In this document: positions 49,250 through 56,995 of the stretch, one piece after another
How positions within the stretch are numbered: the first letter of the stretch is position 1
Layout of the letters: each line of letters opens with the position of its first letter
Source of the DNA: Saccharicrinis sp965230625
GTDB taxonomy: Bacteria > Bacteroidota > Bacteroidia > Bacteroidales > Marinilabiliaceae
Direction: 5' to 3'
Length of the DNA: 64,000 nt
NCBI GenBank assembly: GCA_965230625.1
Contig: CBDDLL010000001.1
Location: 124,001 to 188,000, forward strand
The notes under the pieces: model-generated
The model's input: the letters and a program-made list of their open reading frames with translations, nothing else
Told to the model about the DNA's origin: nothing
Database searches by the model: none
Program-made: the position numbers and the translations under genes

Positions 49250-50464
49250 CTAATTAATTAATATGTTATACATAATAATTAATGGTAAAATTTCTAGGGC
49301 ACAAAGATACAAAAACATGTAAAATAATGAAGCCAGATTTCTCAAAATAATTGTTAACCCCCTAAATAATTGAACTAGATACAGCAAAATAAATAATCCA
49401 ATTCCAATATTAAAGAGTAAATTTAACGATTCTACTTCTATATACGGAATAACTAAAATTACTGGCAATATCAATAACCCAAACACTTTACTGTGTAAAC
49501 TTGAATAAAATATATAATCCTTAGTTTCTTGCTCGCATTCAAAAACAAATGCAACAAACCAATACAACATTCTTTTAACTAAACCAAAAACTAAAAATAA
49601 AAACATTATCAAAGGAATCAATAGCATGCTTTGTCCAGCAAATGTTTCAATATGGTTATAATGAATATACTCGTAGCAAAAAATAGCTGCATTAAATAAA
49701 AACAACAACTTTAATATAAGTGCAGCTTTTTGATTACGCATATTCTCAGTTTTTTGTATTTTTCGAGCATACTGACCAAAAACTACAGATGAAAATAACT
49801 CTCGTAAATATTTAAAGTAAGTTATTCTAATAATTCCTGTAATAGCAACGGATAATATTAATAATCCCGTTAAAATATCTTTTGAATATTCTTTTTTTGA
49901 TTCCGAAGCTAAGTCCGGTTCTTTTATTATAGTTTCTTTTATTGCTTCTGTTTTTGAAATATCTTCCGAAAATACTGCATCTTTAACTTTAGTGGTATCA
50001 ACTGATTTTACTTCATAAATCGTATCCTTTTCTTCAGATTCAGCAACTATTGGTATTGAGTCTTTTTTTGTCTCAACTTCTTCTTTCCTTTTATATTGAA
50101 TCTTGATTGAAGCAACCTCTCCTTTTTCACTAATTCCCAACCACTGTTTATCGCTTTGCTTTAATGGTTGCAAAAAATCCCGAACAACTGTATTTTCCAG
50201 AATATCCTCACTCTCTTCCCTTATTTTAAGATTAAAATCAACGGAGTCTTGCGAAGATGGAATAAATACTTTTTTTAAAGGTTCTGTTTTCCTTTTTGGT
50301 TGCTGAAATCGTTTTGGAGTTTCTGGAATCGCAGTTATTACCTCTTTTTTTCTTTCTACTTTTAAATTAGATGTAGGTACAGATACTTCAACCGATAACT
50401 CTTTCGGTTTTGTTTTTAAACTATCCTGATTTATATTTAAATTCCTGTTACCTTTAAGGTTCAT
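49250..50464 (-). CDS. DUF4271-type multi-pass membrane protein
   Basis: 404 residues from the ATG at 50464; an upstream TTG at 50482 overlaps the -10-like element. The first 190 residues are polar, Lys/Glu/Pro-rich and probably disordered (VEVSVPTSNLKVERKKEV, PKRFQQPKRKTEPLKK). The C-terminal half has five or six membrane segments (LLILSVAITGIIRITYF, SMLLIPLIMFLFLVFGL, KVFGLLILPVILVIPYI, IGIGLFILLYLVQLF, and one more at the end). DUF4271 proteins next to hemD are a Bacteroidetes feature of unknown role. Confidence 0.82.
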   Translation of the reverse strand: MNLKGNRNLNINQDSLKTKPKELSVEVSVPTSNLKVERKKEVITAIPETPKRFQQPKRKTEPLKKVFIPSSQDSVDFNLKIREESEDILENTVVRDFLQPLKQSDKQWLGISEKGEVASIKIQYKRKEEVETKKDSIPIVAESEEKDTIYEVKSVDTTKVKDAVFSEDISKTEAIKETIIKEPDLASESKKEYSKDILTGLLILSVAITGIIRITYFKYLRELFSSVVFGQYARKIQKTENMRNQKAALILKLLFLFNAAIFCYEYIHYNHIETFAGQSMLLIPLIMFLFLVFGLVKRMLYWFVAFVFECEQETKDYIFYSSLHSKVFGLLILPVILVIPYIEVESLNLLFNIGIGLFILLYLVQLFRGLTIILRNLASLFYMFLYLCALEILPLIIMYNILIN

Positions 50465-50479
50465 CCAGCGTGTTTTTTG

Positions 50480-50487
50480 CAAAATTA
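50480..50487 (-). promoter_or_regulatory. TAnnTTTG promoter element before the DUF4271 gene
   Basis: TAATTTTG on the minus strand is a perfect Bacteroidetes -7 element. The start of transcription would be near 50473, only about 9 bases before the ATG at 50464, so the mRNA would be nearly leaderless. No -33 TTG is seen at usual spacing. This supports the ATG over the TTG start. Confidence 0.5.
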
Positions 50488-50544
50488 ATATTTTGCACGG
50501 ATTCTTTTGTACATGCTACAACTATTTAAATTTAATATGTAGCA

Positions 50545-51126
50545 TTATATAGTCGCTATTTTTATAGGATCTTCGTGCCATTCTTTCTGATTATTTATAA
50601 ATCTAAGCACATCTTCTGGTGATTTAACAGTACTCCATAAATTTCCATGTTCCAGCCTCATAAAATTCTCATCAATCATTTTTTGAAGCATTTCTATTAA
50701 CGGATTAAAAAAACCATTAGTATTTACTAAAATTATAGGTTTAGCAAACAAACCTAATTTTTTATTAGACAACACTTCAAATAACTCTTCCATGGTTCCT
50801 ATACTTCCCGGCAAAGCAACTACAGCATCTACATCTTTTACCAATAACTCTTTACGTTGAGCCATAGTATCAACATGAATCATATCTTTAACATCTTTAT
50901 GCTCCCATTCAACCTCCACCATAAAACGAGGAATTACACCTCTTACTTCACCTCCCCGGTTTAGCATACTATCAGCAATAGCTCCCATTAAACCAACTGC
51001 TCCACCTCCATAATTTATGGCAATTTCATTATCTGCCAATACTTTTCCTAATTCAATGGCTGTATCTATATATTCTATATCAATCTTAGAGCTCGAAGCA
51101 CAAAAAACACATACTCTTTTTCGCAT
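50545..51126 (-). CDS. LOG-family nucleotide phosphoribohydrolase (TIGR00730-type)
   Basis: 193 residues, Rossmann-like fold. Family motifs: VFCASSSKID at the N-terminus, NYGGGAVGLMGAIADS and VALPGSIGTMEELFEVLS. The second is the conserved PGGxGTxxE catalytic motif, with Ser replacing the second Gly (PGSIGTMEE). LOG proteins release the base from nucleoside 5'-monophosphates, and many were mis-named lysine decarboxylases. The Gly to Ser change is conservative but may affect activity. It begins the run with the YkgB- and YccF-family genes. Confidence 0.88.
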   Translation of the reverse strand: MRKRVCVFCASSSKIDIEYIDTAIELGKVLADNEIAINYGGGAVGLMGAIADSMLNRGGEVRGVIPRFMVEVEWEHKDVKDMIHVDTMAQRKELLVKDVDAVVALPGSIGTMEELFEVLSNKKLGLFAKPIILVNTNGFFNPLIEMLQKMIDENFMRLEHGNLWSTVKSPEDVLRFINNQKEWHEDPIKIATI

Positions 51127-51146
51127 ATTCTAATTAACTTTTTCTA

Positions 51147-51587
51147 TTACATACTATCACCTACACACCAAGCCGCAGCTCCTAACAGGATAAAATCCTT
51201 TAATACCGCTTGCCCAACTTTTGAAAGTTCGGGAAAACCATAGCCCGACAACCAAACTATTTTTGTTGTAAACAATAAAGAAATGCTAAATATAAACATT
51301 ACAACTGCTACTATACCTCCCCAAAACGAAAGCGATTTTGATATAGGCTTTACCATTATAAAAAAACCTACAAGTATCTGCAAGTAAGCCACAATCTGAT
51401 TTAATGCATATGGTGTTAAATATTTTAATATCCACGACATATACCCATTAGATATTAGTTGATGAGTATATTCTGCTTCGGAATTTTTAAATTTTAAAAA
51501 ACCGAGCCAAATAATCACCATACCCAAACCATATCGAAGTATAAAAGTTCCTACTGTTTTTAATAATTTACTAATAAAACTCTTCAT
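51147..51587 (-). CDS. YkgB/DUF417-family inner membrane protein
   Basis: 146 residues, four predicted membrane segments: about 13-30 (TFILRYGLGMVIIWLGFL), 60-77, 84-104 (SFWGGIVAVVMFIFSISLLF) and 125-142. The conserved loop PELSKVGQAVLKDFILLGAAA is the hallmark of the YkgB family. In other bacteria it is linked to copper or reactive-chlorine resistance, but evidence is sparse. It lies 20 bases before the LOG gene on the same strand. Confidence 0.88.
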   Translation of the reverse strand: MKSFISKLLKTVGTFILRYGLGMVIIWLGFLKFKNSEAEYTHQLISNGYMSWILKYLTPYALNQIVAYLQILVGFFIMVKPISKSLSFWGGIVAVVMFIFSISLLFTTKIVWLSGYGFPELSKVGQAVLKDFILLGAAAWCVGDSM

Positions 51588-51619
51588 TTATTTAATAGTT
51601 TATTAAGGTTATATTTTAT

Positions 51620-51997
51620 TTAAGATTTGTATCTAATTTCTCTACCAAATGGAGTTAATGCTACAGAAGCAAGTTTAAAATGTTGCTTTCCAAAGGGTAT
51701 TCCAATAATTGTAATACATAATACCAATCCCCAAAATAAATGAGATAATGCAATCCAAATACCTCCAACTATTATCCAAACTATATTCATTATTGTGTAT
51801 AAACACCCCGACGCTCTCTGAGTTACAACTGCTTCTCTACCAAAAGGCCAAAAAGCCAAACTTGATAATTTAATAGTTTGCAATCCAAACGGAATACCAA
51901 CTATAGAAATTAATAAAAACACACTGGCTATTAAATATTCAAGTGCAATCATAAATCCTCCGAATATCAACCAAACTAAATTTCCTAATAAATTCAT
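51620..51997 (-). CDS. YccF-domain membrane protein
   Basis: 125 residues consisting of two similar halves with membrane segments (LVWLIFGGFMIALEYLIAS and IVWIIVGGIWIALSHLFWG), each followed by GIPFGxQ and a motif ending PFGRE. This duplicated pattern is the YccF domain, small inner-membrane proteins of unknown function. It is the first gene of the run with the YkgB- and LOG-family genes, about 230 bases from the divergent cargo gene at 52227. Confidence 0.9.
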   Translation of the reverse strand: MNLLGNLVWLIFGGFMIALEYLIASVFLLISIVGIPFGLQTIKLSSLAFWPFGREAVVTQRASGCLYTIMNIVWIIVGGIWIALSHLFWGLVLCITIIGIPFGKQHFKLASVALTPFGREIRYKS

Positions 51998-52226
51998 TTT
52001 TTTATTTTCGAATATAATGTATTAAAACATTGTAAATATGTTTTTACACATTTTTTGATATTAATTTAATTAATAGACAATGAAAAATACTTAAAAAACA
52101 TATTTAGCCCTTCTAATTACTGAACAATCTATCCATAAGTTAAATTTTATGTGCTTAACTACCTAAATAACAGACTTAATCAATTATTTTTCCTAAATTA
52201 TATAGGTTTCTTCTAAATTCTTATGT

Positions 52227-54404
52227 ATGAAAAAAGTTTTACTCTCTTTGTTATTGGTATTTTTTTTAACAGATACCTATGCTCAAAACTGGACACAGAT
52301 TACGAGCTCCGATCTTGAACTCCCATTTTCAGAAACTCTTATCAAACACAATGGCCACTGGTATATTGGAACTGCAGGTGGAGTTTTTAAAACTACTGAT
52401 AATGGAATTAACTGGACTTTAACCAACAATAATTTATACTCTGCCATTGGAAGGTTGCGCATTGAAGGCTTTTTTAGTTCTGGCAGTAACTTAATAGGTA
52501 TTAATCGCTGGAGCGGAGTTGTGACAACAACAGATGGTTCTACCTGGACAACTGCTACAGGGTTACCTAGTAGTCTTTATATGCCACCGAACATTGTTAA
52601 AGTTGGAACAAGATTAGTAACGGTTGTTTATGATTATAATTTAAGCACTTACAATCTTTATTACTCAGATAATGATGGTGCGTCGTGGATAAAATCCAGC
52701 GTTGTAGGTTCAATTCATTTATTCCCAAATATATACTCAGATGGAACCACAGCATATATAACACATACTAACTCAAGTGAGGATGATGAATTTATTGCAA
52801 CAACAACAGATGGTATTAATCTTGGCTCTCTTCCTTTTTCTCCCTCTTTTCCCGGAAATTCAATTGAAAGAGTAATTTTTGCAGGCGACTACATAATTGT
52901 AACAGGCGAACAAGGTGTTTTCGAAAGATATGATTTAATTGATGATGGCTGGACTAATCTAGCAGCTGACTGGACAAACGGAATTGGTTTTATATCTCTA
53001 ACAGCTAATGAAACAGGAAAGCTATATGCATCAATTTACGAAGGTAATGGAGATCTTGGATTACATACTTCTGATGATTATGGCGATAATTGGAGTCCTC
53101 TCTCTGTTACAACTACAATAGGTTCTGAATTTGCACTCGGATTTTATGCAGTTGGCAATGAATTTATGGCTTCTTTTATTGACGAAGGGGTTCATTATAC
53201 ATCCAATTCAGGAAGCACAATTATAAAAAGAAATAATGGACTGCAGGCAGCTGATGTACAAAACATATTTGCATCTAATGGTAATTTAATCACCTCCCTA
53301 TTTATATCCGGAGTTTACGGATCTGATGATAATGGAGACAATTGGAGTTTATGGAATACAGGATTACCTACTGGTGATATAAGAAGAATATATGGTTTTC
53401 TCACTGATGGATCTTCAATTTTTGCCAATTTTTCAACAAGTCCGGGAGATGATGCATCTCCTGAAAAAGTAGTAAAATCAATAGATGATGGTGAAAATTG
53501 GAGTGCACTAAGTAATCCTGCTGGATATAACAACATAAAAATAATTGGTAAAAACAGTAATGCACTTTTTGCAATTTCAACTGATCCAGATGGGTTACTC
53601 ATATCGAGTAATGGAGGTGATTCCTGGACTGATATTTCTGCTAACAAACCAAGCAACTTCACCCCAACTATTGTTGTTGGTGGTGGATCAAAAACATTTA
53701 TGTCTGGTTTAGATAATAATAATAATAAACTTGCCGTTTATACCTCAAATGATTTTGGTAGCACTGCCTGGAACCTATCAATGGATGGAATTAATACATC
53801 TGAATTAGATGAACTTGATGATGACGATGATATCTTACTTATCGAATCGGGTGGTGACAATGTATTCTTACAAGTTAAATACTCTAATAGCGATAATAAA
53901 ATTACCATGTGGAATATTGACACATGGGAAGAAAAAAACGCAACTGGATTTGGATATATTGATTTAGAATCAATGGCATATCACAATGGGACTTTATTTG
54001 CATCAACATGGAATAGTGGGGTTTACATCAGTTCTAACAATGGGGATACTTTTACCAAAACATCCGGTTTACCTGATGGATTATCTGCTAATACTTTTGC
54101 TTTTGAGGGAGATCTTGCATTTATTGGTTCATCCAGAGGAATTTGGAAATATTCGTTGACCACTAACCTTACTACTTCTACAAGTAAAATTCAGCAATTA
54201 TTCAGTCCTAATCCTGCTAAAGATGTTATCACTTTTAATACAACAACATACTTTGTAACCATATATTCAATTTCGGGACAACCTGTAAAAAAAGCACCAA
54301 CCTTTAACAATCAATTATCTATTAAGGACTTACCTAATGGAGTTTATATAATAGTTATGAAAACTATTAATGGCGATAAAATATCAAAACTTATTATCAA
54401 ATAA
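52227..54404 (+). CDS. T9SS cargo protein with BNR/sortilin-like beta-propeller repeats
   Basis: 725 residues. Signal peptide KVLLSLLLVFFLTDTYAQ. The body (about 25-620) has repeated 'SxDxGxxW' blades, for example TTDNGINWT, SDDNGDNWSLW, SSNGGDSWTD and SSNNGDTFTKTSG, as in Vps10/BNR/WD40-like propellers. The C-terminal 80 residues are a type A T9SS sorting domain: LFSPNPAKDVITF, YSISGQPVKK, LSIKDLPNGVYIIVM and ISKLIIK. It would be exported through the PorV/SprA machinery and tethered or released outside. It is monocistronic, with a terminator directly after. Ligand unknown. Confidence 0.93.
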   Translation: MKKVLLSLLLVFFLTDTYAQNWTQITSSDLELPFSETLIKHNGHWYIGTAGGVFKTTDNGINWTLTNNNLYSAIGRLRIEGFFSSGSNLIGINRWSGVVTTTDGSTWTTATGLPSSLYMPPNIVKVGTRLVTVVYDYNLSTYNLYYSDNDGASWIKSSVVGSIHLFPNIYSDGTTAYITHTNSSEDDEFIATTTDGINLGSLPFSPSFPGNSIERVIFAGDYIIVTGEQGVFERYDLIDDGWTNLAADWTNGIGFISLTANETGKLYASIYEGNGDLGLHTSDDYGDNWSPLSVTTTIGSEFALGFYAVGNEFMASFIDEGVHYTSNSGSTIIKRNNGLQAADVQNIFASNGNLITSLFISGVYGSDDNGDNWSLWNTGLPTGDIRRIYGFLTDGSSIFANFSTSPGDDASPEKVVKSIDDGENWSALSNPAGYNNIKIIGKNSNALFAISTDPDGLLISSNGGDSWTDISANKPSNFTPTIVVGGGSKTFMSGLDNNNNKLAVYTSNDFGSTAWNLSMDGINTSELDELDDDDDILLIESGGDNVFLQVKYSNSDNKITMWNIDTWEEKNATGFGYIDLESMAYHNGTLFASTWNSGVYISSNNGDTFTKTSGLPDGLSANTFAFEGDLAFIGSSRGIWKYSLTTNLTTSTSKIQQLFSPNPAKDVITFNTTTYFVTIYSISGQPVKKAPTFNNQLSIKDLPNGVYIIVMKTINGDKISKLIIK

Positions 54405-54430
54405 CATTGTTTTAGTATATGTATCTATGT

Positions 54431-54460
54431 AAAGCACAAGGATTAACTTTGTGCTTTTTT
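54431..54460 (+). terminator. Intrinsic terminator after the T9SS cargo gene
   Basis: Perfect 9-base stem AAAGCACAA / TTGTGCTTT followed by seven T, 27 bases after the stop. Confidence 0.9.
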
Positions 54461-54462
54461 TA

Positions 54463-54470
54463 TATTTTTG
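54463..54470 (+). promoter_or_regulatory. TAnnTTTG promoter element, leaderless
   Basis: TATTTTTG is a perfect -7 element. The predicted start point is within 0-3 bases of the ATG at 54475, so the transcript should be leaderless. It overlaps the terminator T run and reuses that AT-rich DNA. No well-spaced -33 TTG was found. Confidence 0.5.
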
Positions 54471-54474
54471 CATT

Positions 54475-54861
54475 ATGGTATATATAGTTTTACTGATTAT
54501 TATTGCGATGATTGTGGCTTGGTTTGCATCTAAAAGCAAGTCTCAAAATGAAGATGTTGAAAAGAAAAATGAAGTTGCTGACGATTGTTGTGGAGCACAT
54601 GAAGTATGTGAAGCAGATAGCCTTTTGAGTTCAAGTGACAATATTGAGTATTATAATGATGAAGAATTGGATCAATACAAAGGATTAGCTATTAATGATT
54701 ACACAGAGGAAGCTATTGAAGAATTTCGCGATGTACTATATACTTTAAAAGATTACGAAGTTGCCGGCTGGATGAAAAGCATACAACTCCGACGCGTTAA
54801 TCTTCCTGAAATTATACGCGAAGAAGCTTTAATGATAGTTGGGGATATACGAAATAAATAA
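54475..54861 (+). CDS. Conserved-looking small membrane-anchored protein with CCxxxxxC motif
   Basis: 128 residues from ATG 54475. One N-terminal membrane segment (VYIVLLIIIAMIVAWFA), then an acidic stretch holding DDCCGAHEVCEADS, a Cys cluster that may bind metal. The C-terminal helical region has ELDQYKGLAIND, EEFRDVLYTLKDYEVAGWMK and IQLRRVNLPEIIREEALMIV. This pattern (CCGxHxxC, WxxSIQxRxxxLP) recurs in Bacteroidetes proteins of unknown function. It lies 42 bases before the TraB-like gene, which has its own promoter element. Confidence 0.7.
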   Translation: MVYIVLLIIIAMIVAWFASKSKSQNEDVEKKNEVADDCCGAHEVCEADSLLSSSDNIEYYNDEELDQYKGLAINDYTEEAIEEFRDVLYTLKDYEVAGWMKSIQLRRVNLPEIIREEALMIVGDIRNK

Positions 54862-54867
54862 TTTAAA

Positions 54868-54875
54868 TATATTTG
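54868..54875 (+). promoter_or_regulatory. TAnnTTTG promoter element before the TraB/GumN gene
   Basis: TATATTTG is a perfect -7 element. Transcription would start near 54882, giving a leader of about 20 bases before the ATG at 54903. A TTG lies 26 bases upstream, longer than usual. Confidence 0.5.
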
Positions 54876-54902
54876 ATCTTTACTAATTTTAATACCTTAA
54901 AC

Positions 54903-55760
54903 ATGAAAAAATTATTTTTTTCTCTGATTATCATTACAACAATATTTTGTAATGCTTTAGCTCAAAACCAATCATCACTACTTTGGAAAATTAGTGGTAA
55001 TGGATTAACCAAACCTTCCTACATTTATGGAACTATTCATCTCATCTGTCCTCAAGATTTTAGTATGGCAGAAAAAGTAAAGACTTCATTTACAGGAATC
55101 GAACAAGTTTATTTAGAATTAGATTTCGACGATCCGCAAATGATGCAAAAAATGATGAGTATGATGGCCATGAATAATGGGAAAACAGCCAAAGATTATC
55201 TTACTGAAGAAGAATATCAATTGCTAGACTCTAAGTTTAAAGCTAAAGTCGGCGCTGGAATGGCACAACTACAAGTAATGAAACCCATCATGCTTTTATC
55301 AATGAGTTATATGACAATTCTCTCTTGTCAACCCATGTCGTTTGAAACAGTTCTTGCTCAAATGGCTAAAGAACAAGGCAAAGAAGTCTTTGGGTTAGAA
55401 ACTGTTGAATACCAGATGAATGCTTTTGACCAAATTCCTTTGGATAAGCAGTTTAAAATGATTGCAGATATTATCAGACAAGAAAATAAAGCGAAAGCAG
55501 AGTTTGACGAATTAGTTTCCCTTTATAAATCAGAAGATATTGATGGCATATTAAAGTTAACGGATGATAGTGAGTGGAGTATGGAGGAATTTAATGATAT
55601 ACTTATCAACAAAAGAAATAAAGAATGGGTAGATAAATTTACAACTATTACTAAAGATAAATCTACTTTTTTTGCTGTTGGAGCTGGTCATTTAGGAGGA
55701 GAAGAAGGATGGTTAAACTTGTTAAGAAAAATAGGGTATACTGTTGAAGCTGTTAAATAA
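54903..55760 (+). CDS. TraB/GumN-family protein (secreted)
   Basis: 285 residues. Signal peptide LFFSLIIITTIFCNALAQ. The TraB/PrgY/GumN signature appears as LLWKISGNGLTKPSYIYGTI with the GTIH motif, and the family C-terminal block FFAVGAGHLGGEEGWLNLL. The middle is alpha-helical and Met-rich (MMQKMMSMMAMN). This Tiki-like fold has conserved His and Glu residues (GTIH, GAGHL) and a metalloprotease-like site. Biological substrate unknown. An upstream in-frame ATG at 54873 is unlikely because it precedes the predicted transcription start. A bidirectional terminator follows. Confidence 0.87.
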   Translation: MKKLFFSLIIITTIFCNALAQNQSSLLWKISGNGLTKPSYIYGTIHLICPQDFSMAEKVKTSFTGIEQVYLELDFDDPQMMQKMMSMMAMNNGKTAKDYLTEEEYQLLDSKFKAKVGAGMAQLQVMKPIMLLSMSYMTILSCQPMSFETVLAQMAKEQGKEVFGLETVEYQMNAFDQIPLDKQFKMIADIIRQENKAKAEFDELVSLYKSEDIDGILKLTDDSEWSMEEFNDILINKRNKEWVDKFTTITKDKSTFFAVGAGHLGGEEGWLNLLRKIGYTVEAVK

Positions 55761-55777
55761 TCCAATAATAATTTATA

Positions 55778-55810
55778 AAAAATGCCAGCCCAAATTGAGC
55801 TGGCATTTTT
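55778..55810. terminator. Bidirectional terminator between the TraB-like gene and ilvE
   Basis: 12-base stem AAAAATGCCAGC / GCTGGCATTTTT with a 9-base loop. T runs follow on both strands, serving two convergent genes. Confidence 0.92.
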
Positions 55811-55829
55811 ATTTAATTATATTTTTTCA

Positions 55830-56852
55830 TTATTCAACTATAGTAGTCCATCCGTGAGTATCCGGCTCATCACCATATTGAATTGCTCTTAGCTTATTAT
55901 AAAGTTTCGTACTCACTTCACCAGCCACTCCAGGTTCACCATATTTAAATGATTTACCTTCATCTACATCATCAATTTGACCAACTGGGCTAATTACTGC
56001 AGCTGTTCCACAAGCTCCTGCCTCATCAAAGTCTCCCAACTCATCAAACCTAATTTGACGTCTTTCAACTTTCATACCCATATCTTCCGCTAACTGTATT
56101 AAACTCATATTAGTAATACTAGGCAAAATAGAATGTGATAAAGGTGTTATATATGTATCCTTATTCTTAATGCCAAAAAAGTTTGCAGGTCCACACTCAT
56201 CAATATACGTTTTCTCTTTACTATCTAAATAAAGTACTGCTGAATAACCACCAGAATGCGCAATTTCACCAGCGCGCATACCTGCAGCATAATTTCCCCC
56301 AACCTTTAAATGTCCTGTCCCCTGAGGAGCAGCTCTATCAAACTTACGACTTATCATCAGCTTAGTTGGTTTAAATCCTTCTTTAAAATATGGTCCAACA
56401 GGAGTTACAAATACCAAAAAAGTATATTCTTCTGCCGGAGATACTCCAACCTTAGGGCCTGATCCTATTAAAAGTGGACGAATATATAATGATGCTCCAG
56501 ATTCGTAAGGAGGTACATATTCCTTATTGAGTTCAACCGCTCTAACAACAGCTTTTGTAAAAAGATCAATTGGAATAGGTTGCATTAATATTCCATTTGC
56601 AGAGCTTTCTAAGCGTTTTGCATTTTCTTCTAAACGAAAAATTCTCACCTTTCCATCTTTCCCCTTAAATGCTTTTAGCCCTTCAAAAGCTTCTTGCCCA
56701 TAATGCAAACAAGTAGCTGCAATATGAATATTAATCTCCTCAGAAGTACTTTCTTCAAGCTCACCCCATTGCCCATTTTTATAATGACATCTAATATTGT
56801 AATTCGCTTTTAAGTAACTAAAAGATAAGTTTGACCAGTCGATATTGCTCAT
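55830..56852 (-). CDS. ilvE: Branched-chain amino acid aminotransferase
   Basis: PLP enzyme, class IV fold, for the last step of Leu, Ile and Val synthesis. 340 residues. Motifs: LHYGQEAFEGLKAFKGKDG, FRLEENAKRLESSANGILM, the PLP-Lys region GTGHLKVGGNYAAG, EKTYIDECGPANFFGIK and EAGACGTAAVISPVG. Length and motifs match the IlvE (BCAT) subgroup II. It is a single gene, with a perfect promoter element 35 bases upstream and a terminator behind it. Confidence 0.95.
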   Translation of the reverse strand: MSNIDWSNLSFSYLKANYNIRCHYKNGQWGELEESTSEEINIHIAATCLHYGQEAFEGLKAFKGKDGKVRIFRLEENAKRLESSANGILMQPIPIDLFTKAVVRAVELNKEYVPPYESGASLYIRPLLIGSGPKVGVSPAEEYTFLVFVTPVGPYFKEGFKPTKLMISRKFDRAAPQGTGHLKVGGNYAAGMRAGEIAHSGGYSAVLYLDSKEKTYIDECGPANFFGIKNKDTYITPLSHSILPSITNMSLIQLAEDMGMKVERRQIRFDELGDFDEAGACGTAAVISPVGQIDDVDEGKSFKYGEPGVAGEVSTKLYNKLRAIQYGDEPDTHGWTTIVE

Positions 56853-56886
56853 GGAAATATGATTATAAATGAACTAATTTAATTTT

Positions 56887-56894
56887 CAAAGATA
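56887..56894 (-). promoter_or_regulatory. TAnnTTTG promoter element for ilvE
   Basis: TATCTTTG on the minus strand is a perfect -7 element. Transcription would start near 56880, giving a leader of about 28 bases. No -33 TTG is seen at standard distance. Confidence 0.55.
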
Positions 56895-56995
56895 AAACTA
56901 AAACAATAAAATAAATAATTACATGACGGATTGCAACCTAGTTGAAGAATTTACTTAATTCAGATTCTTTTTAAACACCACCGAGTAGGAACTAG

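Noticed and set aside
50513..50545. Inverted repeat ATGCTACA / TGTAGCAT as a terminator
   Set aside because: 8-bp stem with a 17-base loop and no T run; overlaps the stop region of the LOG gene. Too weak to call.
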